A stretch of 64,000 nt of DNA from Candidatus Competibacteraceae bacterium (lineage in GTDB: Bacteria; Pseudomonadota; Gammaproteobacteria; Competibacterales; Competibacteraceae). The translations under genes and the position numbers were made by a program. Where the stretch lies: NCBI GenBank assembly GCA_016712625.1, contig JADJQQ010000001.1, positions 1,240,001 through 1,304,000 on the forward strand, read 5' to 3'. Shown here piece after piece: positions 33,530 through 45,085 of this stretch. The notes under the pieces were generated by a model, which made no database searches, was not told the origin of the DNA, and saw only the letters and a list, made by a program, of their open reading frames with translations. Each line of letters begins with the position of its first letter. The first letter of the stretch is position 1.

Positions 33530-34870
33530 CTAGAAGAACAGACTAAGGAGGAAAACTACTGCGAAGCCGACCAGGGCGATCAAGGTTTCCATCACCGTCC
33601 AAGAGCGCAGGGTGTCTTTCACGTCCAGGCCGAAATAACGGTTGACCAGCCAGAAACCGGAATCATTGACATGCGAGAGGATGGTCGCGCCAGCGGCGAT
33701 AGAGATCACCAGCAATCCTAGAATCGGGCCTTGCAGATTGAGGGTGGTCACCAGCGGCGCAATCAGGCCGGCCGCGGTAATCATGGCGACGGTGGCCGAG
33801 CCTTGCGCCACCCGCACCAGCGCGGCGATCACGAACGCTAGGACGATAGGCGGCAGCGGCGAACCAGCCATCATATCGCCCAGCACCTTACCGACGCCGG
33901 AGTCGATCAGAATTTGCTTGAACACGCCGCCCGCGCCGGTCACCAGAATGATAATGCCCGCTGGTTCCAACGCTTTGGTGGCGATATTTTGCACTTCATC
34001 ACGGCTCAGGCCGCGCCGGGTGCCCAGCAACGTGAAAGCCAGCAGGGTGGCGATCAACAGGGCAACAAAGGGATGGCCGAGAAATCCGAGCACAGTACGG
34101 ATTGGATCTTCTTTAGCTAACAGCACGTTGGTGACGGTGTTGACAAGAATCAGGACCAGCGGCACCAGAATAATTCCGGCCACGGTCAGGAACGACGGCA
34201 GTTCCCGGCCGGGTTCCTTGGGAGTTAGCTGCATGTAATCCGGCACGCCGACATGGATGCGTTGGGCGATCCACCGACCGAACCAGGGGCCGGCGACAGC
34301 CATTGCGGGCAGTCCGGCGATCACGCCAAATAGAATAACCCAGCCCAGATCGGCGCCTAGCAGGTTAGCCACCGCGATGGGGCCTGGCGTGGGCGGCACA
34401 AAGCTGTGAGTCACCGCCAGTCCAGCCAGCAACGGGATGCCGTAGTAAAGCAGCGAGCGGCCGGTTTTTTGCGCCAACCCATAGACCAACGGCACCAAGA
34501 TAATGAAACCGACATCGAAAAATACCGGAATGGCGACCAGGAAGCCGGTCATGCCGAGCGACCATTGTGCTTTGTCTTCGCCGAAGCGTTGGAGCAGGGT
34601 TTGCGCGAGCCGGTCGGCCCCGCCGGAGACTTCCAGCATCTGGCCGAACATTGCGCCCAGTCCAACCACAACGGCGACGAAGCCCAGGGTGCCACCCATG
34701 CCTTTTTCGATGGATTTGATGACATCAGTCAGCGGCATCCCAGCGGCCACCCCGACCAACAAGCTGACCAACAACAGGGCAACGAAGGCGTGTAATTTCA
34801 CCCTCATCACTAAAAACAGTAGGAAAAATATTCCGGCAACCGCCGTAAGAATCAATCCGCTATCGGACAT
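33530..34870 (-). CDS. gntP: Gluconate:H+ symporter (GntP family)
   Basis: A 446-residue inner-membrane permease with about 12-14 hydrophobic helices. Family stretches are FVAVVVGLGAMFGQMLEVSGGADRLA, VPLVYGLAQKTGRSLLYYGIP, HSFVPPTPGPIAVANLLGAD and NDSGFWLVNRYFGL near the C-terminus. It imports gluconate or a related aldonate. It is the first gene of the gntP-gntK-edd operon, with GGAGA before the ATG. The promoter region shared with hexR carries HexR-type palindromes. Confidence 0.95.
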   Translation of the reverse strand: MSDSGLILTAVAGIFFLLFLVMRVKLHAFVALLLVSLLVGVAAGMPLTDVIKSIEKGMGGTLGFVAVVVGLGAMFGQMLEVSGGADRLAQTLLQRFGEDKAQWSLGMTGFLVAIPVFFDVGFIILVPLVYGLAQKTGRSLLYYGIPLLAGLAVTHSFVPPTPGPIAVANLLGADLGWVILFGVIAGLPAMAVAGPWFGRWIAQRIHVGVPDYMQLTPKEPGRELPSFLTVAGIILVPLVLILVNTVTNVLLAKEDPIRTVLGFLGHPFVALLIATLLAFTLLGTRRGLSRDEVQNIATKALEPAGIIILVTGAGGVFKQILIDSGVGKVLGDMMAGSPLPPIVLAFVIAALVRVAQGSATVAMITAAGLIAPLVTTLNLQGPILGLLVISIAAGATILSHVNDSGFWLVNRYFGLDVKDTLRSWTVMETLIALVGFAVVFLLSLFF

Positions 34871-34965
34871 GAGGCATTCTCCTCAGGGCTATCTGCATGT
34901 TATTAAATGAAAAATACCAACCGGCTTTCCAGTTGGTAGAATGCGGAAGAACCGGCCTAGATAAA

Positions 34966-34980
34966 TGTAGTAAAATTACA
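34966..34980. promoter_or_regulatory. HexR-type palindrome (site 1)
   Basis: TGTAGTAAAATTACA is a 15-bp near-perfect palindrome differing by one base from TGTAATTAAATTACA, the published gammaproteobacterial HexR-box pattern. It lies about 86 bp upstream of the gntP start, in the 286-bp divergent region with hexR. A degenerate relative, AGTAGTAAATTATCT, follows at 34992-35006. Confidence 0.7.
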
Positions 34981-35054
34981 ATATATAATCAAGTAGTAAA
35001 TTATCTATTTTATCAAATAAACATAGTTATTTTTAACGCGGCTGGCGCGCAATT

Positions 35055-35103
35055 TGTAGTTTTATACCTGGATACGGCTTTTTTCTATAGTATAAAAACT
35101 ACA
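35055..35103. promoter_or_regulatory. HexR-type inverted sites near the hexR promoter (site 2)
   Basis: TGTAGTTTTATAC at 35055-35067 and GTATAAAAACTACA at 35090-35103 are inverted copies that differ by one T. Each resembles half or more of the HexR box seen at 34966. They bracket a TATAG-rich segment and end about 54 bp before the hexR ATG, a good position for autoregulation. Confidence 0.6.
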
Positions 35104-35156
35104 TCACCATCTTATTGGTCTTATTGTACCGACAAAAATTTAAGGAATTTGTATAA

Positions 35157-36068
35157 ATGAATGATTTAAAAGAAGAAAAAAATTCTTCCACTCCGGCCCA
35201 ACTGGGCGTTGCGCCGCTGCTCGCACAGATCGAAGCGGCGCGGGAGCGGCTGAGCAAGGCCGAGCAGCGCGTCGCGGATTACGTACTGAGCCACCCCGAC
35301 AGCATCATGGCGCTGCCGATTGCAGCGCTGGCGGGAGCGGTGGGGGTCAGCCAGCCGACCGTGGCGCGGTTCTGCATGGCGTTGGGCTTCAGCGGTTTCA
35401 AGGAATTCAAGCTGCGCTTGGTGCAAAGCTTGGCGGGCGGCGTGCCGTTTGTGCATCGGGATGTCGGGATAGGCGATCCGGCCTCGGCACTGGTGGCCAA
35501 GGTGCTGGATCGCGCCATCGCGGCCTTGACGCGAGTGCGCAGCGATCTGGATGCGGCGGACTTGGATCGCGCTATTCAATTGCTAGCGAACGCACACCGG
35601 ATCGAGTTCTACGGGCTAGGTAACTCGGGGATCATCGCCGCCGACGCCCAGCACAAATTTTTTCGGCTGGGCATGCCGACCGTGGCTTACACCGATCCGC
35701 ACATTCACGGCATGGCCGCAACCCTACTCCAGCCCGGCGCTGCGGTGATGGCGATCTCCAACACCGGCCGCACCCGCGATCTGTTGCGCAGCGTGGAGTC
35801 CGCCCGGCAAGCGGGCGCGGATGTGGTGGCAATTACCGCCAGCGGCTCGCCGCTCGCCAAGCTCAGCACGGTCGCGCTGTGCGTCGATGTTGAGGAAGAC
35901 CCGGATGTGTATTCGCCAATGACGTCGCGGATCGCCCATCTGGCGATTATCGACGTGCTGGCGGTGGGGGTGGCGCTCAGCCGAGGGCCAGAACTGCTGG
36001 CCAAATTGGAAAAAGCCAAGCAGAGCTTGCGAGAGCGGCGCGTGCCTCGCCATAGGGCGAGCAGCTAG
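35157..36068 (+). CDS. hexR: HexR-like regulator (RpiR family)
   Basis: A 303-residue RpiR-family regulator: an N-terminal helix-turn-helix domain (about 20-90, with AGAVGVSQPTVARFCMALGFSGFKEFKLRL) and a C-terminal SIS sugar-phosphate domain (about 130-270, EFYGLGNSGIIAADAQHKFFRLG and MAISNTGRTRDLL). HexR senses KDPG and controls edd, eda, zwf and other central-carbon genes in gammaproteobacteria. Here it is divergent from gntP-gntK-edd. The ATG at 35157 has AAGGAA 9 bp before it. Other RpiR proteins look alike, but the operators and neighbours support HexR. Confidence 0.9.
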   Translation: MNDLKEEKNSSTPAQLGVAPLLAQIEAARERLSKAEQRVADYVLSHPDSIMALPIAALAGAVGVSQPTVARFCMALGFSGFKEFKLRLVQSLAGGVPFVHRDVGIGDPASALVAKVLDRAIAALTRVRSDLDAADLDRAIQLLANAHRIEFYGLGNSGIIAADAQHKFFRLGMPTVAYTDPHIHGMAATLLQPGAAVMAISNTGRTRDLLRSVESARQAGADVVAITASGSPLAKLSTVALCVDVEEDPDVYSPMTSRIAHLAIIDVLAVGVALSRGPELLAKLEKAKQSLRERRVPRHRASS

Positions 36069-36100
36069 GGGAACCGATGGTGAAATGCGCCGCAGACGGG

Positions 36101-36322
36101 TTAAGAGCCTGTGTTCATATCCCCGTGAGCCCTGAGTTTGGCGATATCGCGCGCTGGGGGTGCTCCGAACAGACGCCGGTGTTCGCGGCTGAACTGTGAT
36201 GGGTTCCCGTATCCGGCCAAATGCCCCGCCACTGCGGCGTTTACCGCCTCGCTAGTCGATAGAGGGCGACTCGCGGGATCGGTGTCATGTGCACGCGCCA
36301 TCGGAGCCGGCGTTCCGGGCAA
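36101..36322 (-). pseudogene. Remnant of an AraC-family regulator (C-terminal HTH)
   Basis: The 73-residue frame ends with GYGNPSQFSREHRRLFGAPP and ARDIAKLRAH, the typical last helix-turn-helix of AraC-type activators. Only about 45 residues are family-like, and the rest of the DNA-binding and the sensor domains are missing. It points away from an alpha/beta hydrolase that is also broken, a frequent pairing in intact form. The 466-bp interval 36069-36534 otherwise shows nothing I can name. Confidence 0.65.
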
Positions 36323-36533
36323 TGAGAGCTGCCAGCTCGCGAACGTCAGCCATCGCTCTAAACACCGGCGGGTTCTCCCAGTTATCTATAATGAAAATTG
36401 TAGGCTTCGGGCGTCCCCTTGGCCATGGGATGCCTTGAGGATCAGACAATTCTCCGCGAGGTTTGCATTACCGCTCGCAAAGCGGCGTGGAACATTTTTC
36501 ACCAACGGCAGGCTAACTATCCGAGGTGCTGTT

Positions 36534-37440
36534 ATGAGAATGTCCAAAGAGAGAATGGCGAAGGCCCAGGAACAACTGAAGACTATTTCCCAAGAGGATT
36601 ACGTAAAGGTCAAGGCCCTGGCTAACATCGTCAGGCCGCTGCGCAGCGTGTTGCATAAAACGCCCGACGAGTACGGCATGACTGACTGGCGCGACATCTA
36701 TTTCCCATCGGATGACGGCATTCCGCTGGAGGGCTGGTACATCCCCGCCAAGGGCGGCGAAAGTGACAAACTGGTGATCTTCAATCACGCTTTGCCGATG
36801 TGCCGCGTGGGGTTCCAGGGCCATTTCGGGGAGCCGTGGAGCAACTACGACGCCGTTGAGATCGACTTCGTGATTCAGATGAAGCATCTCACCGACGCGG
36901 GCTACAACGTGCTCGCCTACGACATCCGCAACCACGGCAACAGCAGCGCCGCGAACGGTGGCCTGTGAGGCATCGGTCGGTGGGAGTGGCGCGACTGTGT
37001 GGGTGTCAAAAAGTATGTGGACAGCCATCCCACGCGCGGCAAGATGAAAGTTGGGTTGTACAGCCAGTGCATGGGCGGCAATTCGCAATACGAGGCCATC
37101 TACCGGCGGCCGGATCTGTTCGAGAATGTCCGGTGCATGTGCAGTCCGATGGTGGTTTCCATGGCGGCGATCTTTTCGGCATTCTCGGCAATGCAGGACG
37201 TCAGCCAGTATCAGGAATTGATCGATTTCGAGTTGTTGAAAATGGGCGCCTTCGTCGCCGCTGAAATGACACCACAGCTTTCCGTGGCGGGGGTGAAAAT
37301 GCCCGTGCTCATGATCCAGGTGCTAGAAGACGAATGGACACGGAATCCTGAAGACGCGCAAAAGACCTTCGATCTGCTCGGCAGCACCGATGTCAGCTTG
37401 ACCCGCGTGGTTGCGCGGCGCGGAACCCCAAACAACACGC
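36534..37440 (+). pseudogene. Broken alpha/beta hydrolase
   Basis: From the ATG at 36534 (GAGGTG upstream) the frame encodes an alpha/beta hydrolase N-terminus: WRDIYFPSDDGIPLEGWYIP, then VLAYDIRNHGNSSAANGG. A TGA at 36966-36968 interrupts it. The same frame then goes on with GIGRWEWRDCVGVKKYVDSH and the nucleophile elbow-like GLYSQCMGGNSQYEAIYRRP, so the stop is a point change within one gene. The 3' end is lost: after DLLGSTDVSL the sequence turns into unrelated codons before lpdA. In the elbow the usual Ser is a Cys (SQCMGGN). Confidence 0.8.
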
Positions 37441-37506
37441 AGATGCCTTATCATTATCCCCCAACCCCGAAGGAATCCCTATCTCCTCCGGGGCTAATGC
37501 GCAGCT

Positions 37507-39276
37507 TTACTTCTTCTTCATCGGCGGCAAATCAGTACAAACCCCCTCAAACACTTCCGCCGCCATGCCGATGGATTCGCATAGAGTCGGATGCGGGTGA
37601 ATGGTCTTGCCGATATCGACTGGATCGCAGCCCATCTCCACCGCCAGACACACCTCGCCGATCAAATCCCCGGCGTGGGTGCCGACGATGCCGCCGCCGA
37701 TCACTCGATGGGTCGCTTCATCGAACAGCAGCTTGGTGAAGCCCTCGTCGCGGCCGTTAGCAATGGCGCGGCCAGAGGCCGCCCACGGGAACACCGCCTT
37801 GCCGTACTTGATCCCTTCCGCCTTGCATTGATCCTCGGCCTTACCCGCCCAGGCCACTTCGGGATCAGTGTAGGCCACCGACGGAATCTGCCGAGCGTCG
37901 AAGTAAGATTTCTGCCCCGCCGCCGCTTCCGCCGCCACATGCGCCTCGTGCACTGCCTTGTGGGCCAGCATCGGCTGGCCGATGATGTCGCCGATAGCGA
38001 AGATATGCCCGACATTGGTGCGCATTTGCTTGTCCACCGAGATAAAGCCCCGGTCGCTAACCGCCACCCCGGCCTTGTCAGCGTCGATCTTCTTACCGTT
38101 GGCGCTGCGGCCCACCGCCACCAGCACCAAGTCGTAAAGCTGTGGTTCGGGGGGTGCTTTCTCACCCTCAAAGCCCACTTTGATGCCTTCCGGCGTTGCT
38201 TCGGCGGAAACGGTCTTGGTCTTGAGCATGACATTATCGAAGCGGGGCGCGTTCACCTTCTCCCACACCTTGACCAAATCCTTATCCGCGCCCAGCATCA
38301 AGCCGTCCAGCATTTCCACCACGTCGATCCGCGCGCCCAGCGTCGAATACACGGTCGCCATTTCCAACCCGATGATGCCGCCGCCAACCACCAGCATCCG
38401 CTTCGGCACTTCGGTCAGTAACAACGCGCCGGTGGAATCGACCACGCGCGGATCGTCCGGCATGAACGGCAATTTCACCGCCTGGGAACCGGCCGCAATG
38501 ATCGCTTTCTGGAAGCGCACCACTTTCTTCGCGCCGGTCTTGTCCTGACCCGCGCCATCGGTCAGCTCGACTTCCAGATGGTGTGGATCGATGAACCGGC
38601 CGACGCCGCGCACCACTTCGACCTTGCGCGCTTTCGCCATCCCGGCCAAGCCGCCGGTCAGCTTCTTGACCACGCCATCCTTGAAGCCGCGCAGCTTGTC
38701 GATATTCACTTGCGGCGCGCCGAACTCAATACCGTGATGGGCCAGCGCCTTGGCTTCATCCATCACCGCCGCCGTGTGCAACAGCGCCTTGGACGGGATG
38801 CAGCCGACATTCAGACACACGCCGCCCAGCGTGGCGTAGCGTTCCACCAATACCGTTTTCATGCCAAGATCGGCGGAACGGAACGCGGCGGAATAACCAC
38901 CCGGCCCCGCGCCTAGCACCACCATTTCACACTCCAGATCGGCCTTGCCGCTGTAGGACGCGGCGGATGGAGCAGCGGCGGGCGCGGCGGGCGCGGGCGG
39001 CGGCGCGGCGGCGGGGGTCACGGTTTGCGCGATCCCGGCGGCGGCATCGAGCAGCAAAATCAATGTACCCTCGGACACCTTATCGCCGACCTTGACCTTG
39101 ATTTCCTTGATCGTCCCACCCTGCGGCGAGGGTATATCCATGGTCGCCTTGTCCGATTCCAGCATGATCAACGCTGCTTCTGGATTCACCACATCGCCGG
39201 GTTTCACCAGCACTTCGATGACCGGCACGTCCTTGAAATCGCCGATATCGGGAACCTTGACTTCAATCGTGGCCAT
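37507..39276 (-). CDS. lpdA: Dihydrolipoyl dehydrogenase with N-terminal lipoyl domain
   Basis: E3 of the pyruvate dehydrogenase complex; it reoxidises dihydrolipoamide with NAD+. The 589-residue protein is longer than E. coli Lpd (474) because residues 1-80 form a lipoyl domain with the target lysine in ESDKATMDIP. An Ala/Pro linker (about 95-112) follows. The flavoprotein then has VVLGAGPGGYSAAFRSADLG, the redox disulfide GGVCLNVGCIPSK, and the C-terminal HPHPTLCESIG with the catalytic His. It lies 14 bp after aceF. AGGA precedes the ATG. Confidence 0.97.
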   Translation of the reverse strand: MATIEVKVPDIGDFKDVPVIEVLVKPGDVVNPEAALIMLESDKATMDIPSPQGGTIKEIKVKVGDKVSEGTLILLLDAAAGIAQTVTPAAAPPPAPAAPAAAPSAASYSGKADLECEMVVLGAGPGGYSAAFRSADLGMKTVLVERYATLGGVCLNVGCIPSKALLHTAAVMDEAKALAHHGIEFGAPQVNIDKLRGFKDGVVKKLTGGLAGMAKARKVEVVRGVGRFIDPHHLEVELTDGAGQDKTGAKKVVRFQKAIIAAGSQAVKLPFMPDDPRVVDSTGALLLTEVPKRMLVVGGGIIGLEMATVYSTLGARIDVVEMLDGLMLGADKDLVKVWEKVNAPRFDNVMLKTKTVSAEATPEGIKVGFEGEKAPPEPQLYDLVLVAVGRSANGKKIDADKAGVAVSDRGFISVDKQMRTNVGHIFAIGDIIGQPMLAHKAVHEAHVAAEAAAGQKSYFDARQIPSVAYTDPEVAWAGKAEDQCKAEGIKYGKAVFPWAASGRAIANGRDEGFTKLLFDEATHRVIGGGIVGTHAGDLIGEVCLAVEMGCDPVDIGKTIHPHPTLCESIGMAAEVFEGVCTDLPPMKKK

Positions 39277-39290
39277 GAATCCTCACTCCT

Positions 39291-40865
39291 CTAGATCAGG
39301 ATGCGCCGCATATCGGCGAGCAAGCTGGCGAAATAGACGTTGAAGCGGGCCGCGCCCGCGCCGTCGATCACCCGATGATCCCAAGACAGCGACAGCGGCA
39401 GCATGAAGCGCCAGGCTGACTGCTTGCCGTCCGGCGACACCTGTTTCCAGTACGACCGGCAGACGCCCATGATCGCCACTTCCGGCGCGTTGATGATCGG
39501 GGTGAAGTAGGTGCCGCCGATCCCGCCCAGGCTGGAAATGGTGAAGGTGCCGCCTTGCATCTGATCGGGCTTGAGCTTGCCATCGCGCGCCAGCTTGGCC
39601 AGTTCGCCCATTTCCTTGGCGATGTCCACCACGCCCTTCTTATCGGCGTCGCGGATCACCGGCACCACCAAGCCATTCGGCGTGTCCGCCGCAAAGCCAA
39701 TATGGTAGTACTGCTTGAGGATCAGGTTTTCGCCGTCCAGCGAAGCATTGAATTCCGGGAACTTCTTCAGGCTTGCCACCGCCGCCTTGATCATGAACGA
39801 CAACATGCTGACCTTGACGCCGCTCTTTTCGATCTCCTTGTTGAGCTGTACCCGGAAAGCTTCCAGATCAGTGATGTCGGCTTCGTCGTGGTTGGTGACG
39901 TGCGGGATCATCACCCAATTGCGGTGCAAGTTGGCCGCCGAAATCTTCTTGATTCGCGCCAGCGGCTTGCTTTCGACCGGCCCGAACTTGGTGAAATCGA
40001 CCTGCGGCCAGGGCAACAGCTCGATGCCGCCCACGCCGCCGGTCGAGGCGGCGGTTGCGGCCGGGGCCGCCGCGCCGCTCTTGGCGAAGTTTGCCACGTC
40101 TTCCTTGAGGATGCGGCCGTTGTTGCCGGTGCCGGTTACTTTACCGATATCGACGCCCAGTTCGCGCGCCAGCTTGCGCGCGCCCGGCCCAGCATAAGCC
40201 AGCTTGAACGCGCCTTCGTCAACGGCGCTTTCCGGTGCGGCGGCGGTCGGCCCGGTGGACGGCGGCGCGTTGGTGGCTGGGGCATTCGCCGCCGCCACCA
40301 CCGTTTCTGGCAAAGCGCTGACATCTCCAGTAATCAAGGTGAGAATGACCGTGCCTTCCGACACTTTGTCGCCGACTTTGGCCTTGATTTCGCCTACCAC
40401 GCCGCGCATCGGCGCGGGGATGTCCATGGTCGCCTTGTCCGATTCCAGCGTGATCAGCGGGTCCTCGGCCTTGACCGTATCGCCCGGTTTGACCAGGATC
40501 TCGATGATCGGGACATCCTTGAAGTTGCCGATGTCGGGAATGCGCACGTCCGCCACGCCCCTTGGCGAGCTGGCCGGCGCGGGCGCGACCGCGATCGACA
40601 GAATCGGCTGGGCGGGGGCGGCGTCGGCGCTGGCGAGCAGCAACAGCAGCGTGCCCTCCGACACCTTGTCGCCAGCTTTAGCCTTGATCTCTGTCACGGT
40701 TCCCGCCGCCGGCGACGGGATATCCATCGTCGCCTTGTCCGATTCCAGCGTGACTAGCGGGTCCTCGGCCTTGACCGTATCGCCCGGTTTGACCAGGATC
40801 TCAATGATGGGCACGTTTTTAAAATCCCCGATATCGGGGATTTTGACTTCGATGGTTTGGCTCAT
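39291..40865 (-). CDS. aceF: Pyruvate dehydrogenase E2 (dihydrolipoyl acetyltransferase)
   Basis: E2 carries acetyl groups on lipoyl arms to coenzyme A. The 524 residues contain two lipoyl domains (about 1-77 and 108-182, each with ESDKATMDIP), and an Ala/Pro linker. A peripheral-subunit-binding domain (GARKLARELGVDIGKVTGTG) and the catalytic domain follow, with SLSWDHRVIDGAGAARF near the end (active-site His and Asp). E. coli AceF has three lipoyl domains; here the third sits on LpdA instead. The gene lies 40 bp after aceE. Confidence 0.97.
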   Translation of the reverse strand: MSQTIEVKIPDIGDFKNVPIIEILVKPGDTVKAEDPLVTLESDKATMDIPSPAAGTVTEIKAKAGDKVSEGTLLLLLASADAAPAQPILSIAVAPAPASSPRGVADVRIPDIGNFKDVPIIEILVKPGDTVKAEDPLITLESDKATMDIPAPMRGVVGEIKAKVGDKVSEGTVILTLITGDVSALPETVVAAANAPATNAPPSTGPTAAAPESAVDEGAFKLAYAGPGARKLARELGVDIGKVTGTGNNGRILKEDVANFAKSGAAAPAATAASTGGVGGIELLPWPQVDFTKFGPVESKPLARIKKISAANLHRNWVMIPHVTNHDEADITDLEAFRVQLNKEIEKSGVKVSMLSFMIKAAVASLKKFPEFNASLDGENLILKQYYHIGFAADTPNGLVVPVIRDADKKGVVDIAKEMGELAKLARDGKLKPDQMQGGTFTISSLGGIGGTYFTPIINAPEVAIMGVCRSYWKQVSPDGKQSAWRFMLPLSLSWDHRVIDGAGAARFNVYFASLLADMRRILI

Positions 40866-40905
40866 GGTTCTTCCTCGTAAGGCGTTGGGCGATCCTTAAA
40901 TCAGC

Positions 40906-43563
<2,658 letters not shown>

Positions 43564-43581
43564 TCTTTCTCTCCTCGGTTA

Positions 43582-43833
43582 TTAATGATCGCGCGCATGT
43601 GCGCCGGGCAAAGGAATTACGTCGCCATGCTCTCTACAATGATAGGTGACGATGGATAGACCGTCGCGGGTTGTGAAGTAATGCGCCGTCAAATCGCGCT
43701 GGCAGCGAGGGCAGACTTTCGCGGCGGCTACTTTCTCATCATCGCTGGATGGCAATGCAAAGAACGCGGGCGATGGCGTATCGCCGCACCGATAGCGGTC
43801 TTTTTGACTTTCGGATTCTCTAGGAAGGATCAT
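43582..43833 (-). CDS. Small CXXC-containing hypothetical protein
   Basis: An 83-residue frame 18 bp upstream of aceE on the same strand. Its C-terminal half holds CPRCQRDLTAHYF and TYHCREHGD, which could bind zinc through two Cys, a third Cys and a His. The N-terminal half is Ser/Asp-rich without predicted structure. I do not recognise a family. The ATG at 43833 has an AAGG about 10 bp upstream. It may be a short leader gene of the aceEF-lpd operon, or not coding. Confidence 0.45.
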   Translation of the reverse strand: MILPRESESQKDRYRCGDTPSPAFFALPSSDDEKVAAAKVCPRCQRDLTAHYFTTRDGLSIVTYHCREHGDVIPLPGAHARDH

Positions 43834-44171
43834 TTTGACTTTACCTTGCTTGATTAGCTCAGCGGCTATGGTATACAGCTCATGCGGATGAGTCGGGCCT
43901 TATCAAAATCGACCTCCGTAAAATATAGAATCTTGTATTGAAAATTTTAAACCTCGTTTCAAGATTTAAGTTTCCTATCATGGAGCGGGTGATGAAATAG
44001 CCGATCAAGCGGTGTGGCGGACGGCGGAATGATTGAAATGGACCACGATCCGTTCCGGGGTTTGGCGAAGCCCTTGCAGAATGGCTTTTGCTTGTTGCCA
44101 CAAGGCGTTGCAGCTGCTGAATTCGTGGGTCAGCATCATGCCGCCGTCATCGAGGCGCGAACGGCGTGATT
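43834..44171. other. Intergenic region upstream of aceE, with a KdgR-like motif
   Basis: This 338-bp interval holds no gene I can support; short frames of about 45 codons exist on both strands without recognisable content. An AT-rich block at 43915-43975 contains TTTAAACCTCGTTTCAA (43946-43962), which fits the AAAC, three bases, GTTTC core of the operators near kduI but with a different centre. A promoter for the aceE operon is expected here. Confidence 0.35.
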
Positions 44172-44876
44172 ATGGCCAAGCGGCTGGATCTAGGCGATAT
44201 GACCGTCGAGGTCATACTGAAAAACATCAAAAACATTCATCTCAGCGTTCACCCGCCGCTGGGTCAGGTTCGGATTTCCGCCCCTCGCCGCATCGATCTC
44301 GACGCACTGCGAGTGTTCGCGATTTCCAAGCTGGATTGGATTCGGCGGCAGCAACGCAGACTGCGTGAACAGGCGCGGGAAACGCCCCGCGATGATCTGG
44401 ATCGCGAAAGCCATTTCGTCTGGGGCCAACGCTGTTTGCTCGCGATCGAAGAAAGCAAAGCCACCGGGGTTGAATTACAACACCAACGGCTTGTGTTGCG
44501 AGTTCGACCGGGCGCTGACGCCGCGCGGCGAAAGGCCATCATGGCTGCATGGTATCGGGAACAACTCCGGCAAGCCGTGCCGCCGCTGATCGCCCGTTGG
44601 GAACCGCTGTTAGGGGTGCGGGTCAAGGAATTTAGCATTCGACGGATGAAAACCCGCTGGGGTAGCTGCACCCCCAAAACCGGCCGCATCCGCATCAATG
44701 CCGAGCTGACCAAGAAGCCGCCCGAATGCCTGGAATATCTCATCGTGCATGAAATGGTTCACTTGCTGGAATCCAGCCATAACGCTCGATTCGTCGCTTT
44801 GATGGATCAGTTTTTACCTGACTGGCGGCAGCGTAGGGACTTGCTGAATCAATTGCCGGTCCGCCGGGTGCATTAG
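44172..44876 (+). CDS. YgjP-like metallopeptidase-fold protein
   Basis: A protein of about 234 residues of the YgjP family (UTP pyrophosphatase/SprT-like, often labelled DUF45). The zinc site is VHEMVHLLESSHNARF, giving HExxH plus a third His. The family signature RMKTRWGSCTPKTGRIRIN lies just before it. The start could be the GTG at 44166 or the ATG at 44172; I use the ATG. It stands alone on the plus strand. E. coli YgjP has been linked to nucleoside-triphosphate hydrolysis, but the reaction here is not established. Confidence 0.9.
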   Translation: MAKRLDLGDMTVEVILKNIKNIHLSVHPPLGQVRISAPRRIDLDALRVFAISKLDWIRRQQRRLREQARETPRDDLDRESHFVWGQRCLLAIEESKATGVELQHQRLVLRVRPGADAARRKAIMAAWYREQLRQAVPPLIARWEPLLGVRVKEFSIRRMKTRWGSCTPKTGRIRINAELTKKPPECLEYLIVHEMVHLLESSHNARFVALMDQFLPDWRQRRDLLNQLPVRRVH

Positions 44877-45085
44877 GCGATGCTATCGACCAGTTGTTGG
44901 CCGCCAAGCAGGGCAGCGCCGAACTGGCGTGGGGCCACGGATTCCGGCTTTAAGCGATTGGATTGCCGTGGAACTGGCGCGGCTGGGGCTGGCCCGTCGT
45001 TGGCGTCCACCGCAAATCCCGATCCGGCATGGCTGGATCGCACATTTCGGGATTGGATTGAGCCTTAATAGCGAGGGTGACTTTG

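Noticed and set aside
36138..36533. Upstream in-frame extension of the alpha/beta hydrolase
   Set aside because: The extra 132 codons overlap the AraC remnant on the other strand, show no homology, and a ribosome-binding site precedes the ATG at 36534.
36966..36968. TGA as a selenocysteine codon in the hydrolase
   Set aside because: No convincing SECIS-like hairpin directly follows, the family is not a known selenoprotein family, and the gene has also lost its 3' end.
37441..37739. Continuation of the hydrolase frame across the lpdA 3' end
   Set aside because: It is antisense to a clearly real gene and has low-complexity Ser/Pro content without homology.
44029..44169. 46-codon plus-strand frame overlapping the YgjP-like start, and a similar minus-strand frame ending at 44005
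   Set aside because: Both are short, mutually antisense, unrecognised, and lack clear start signals; I could not choose either as real.
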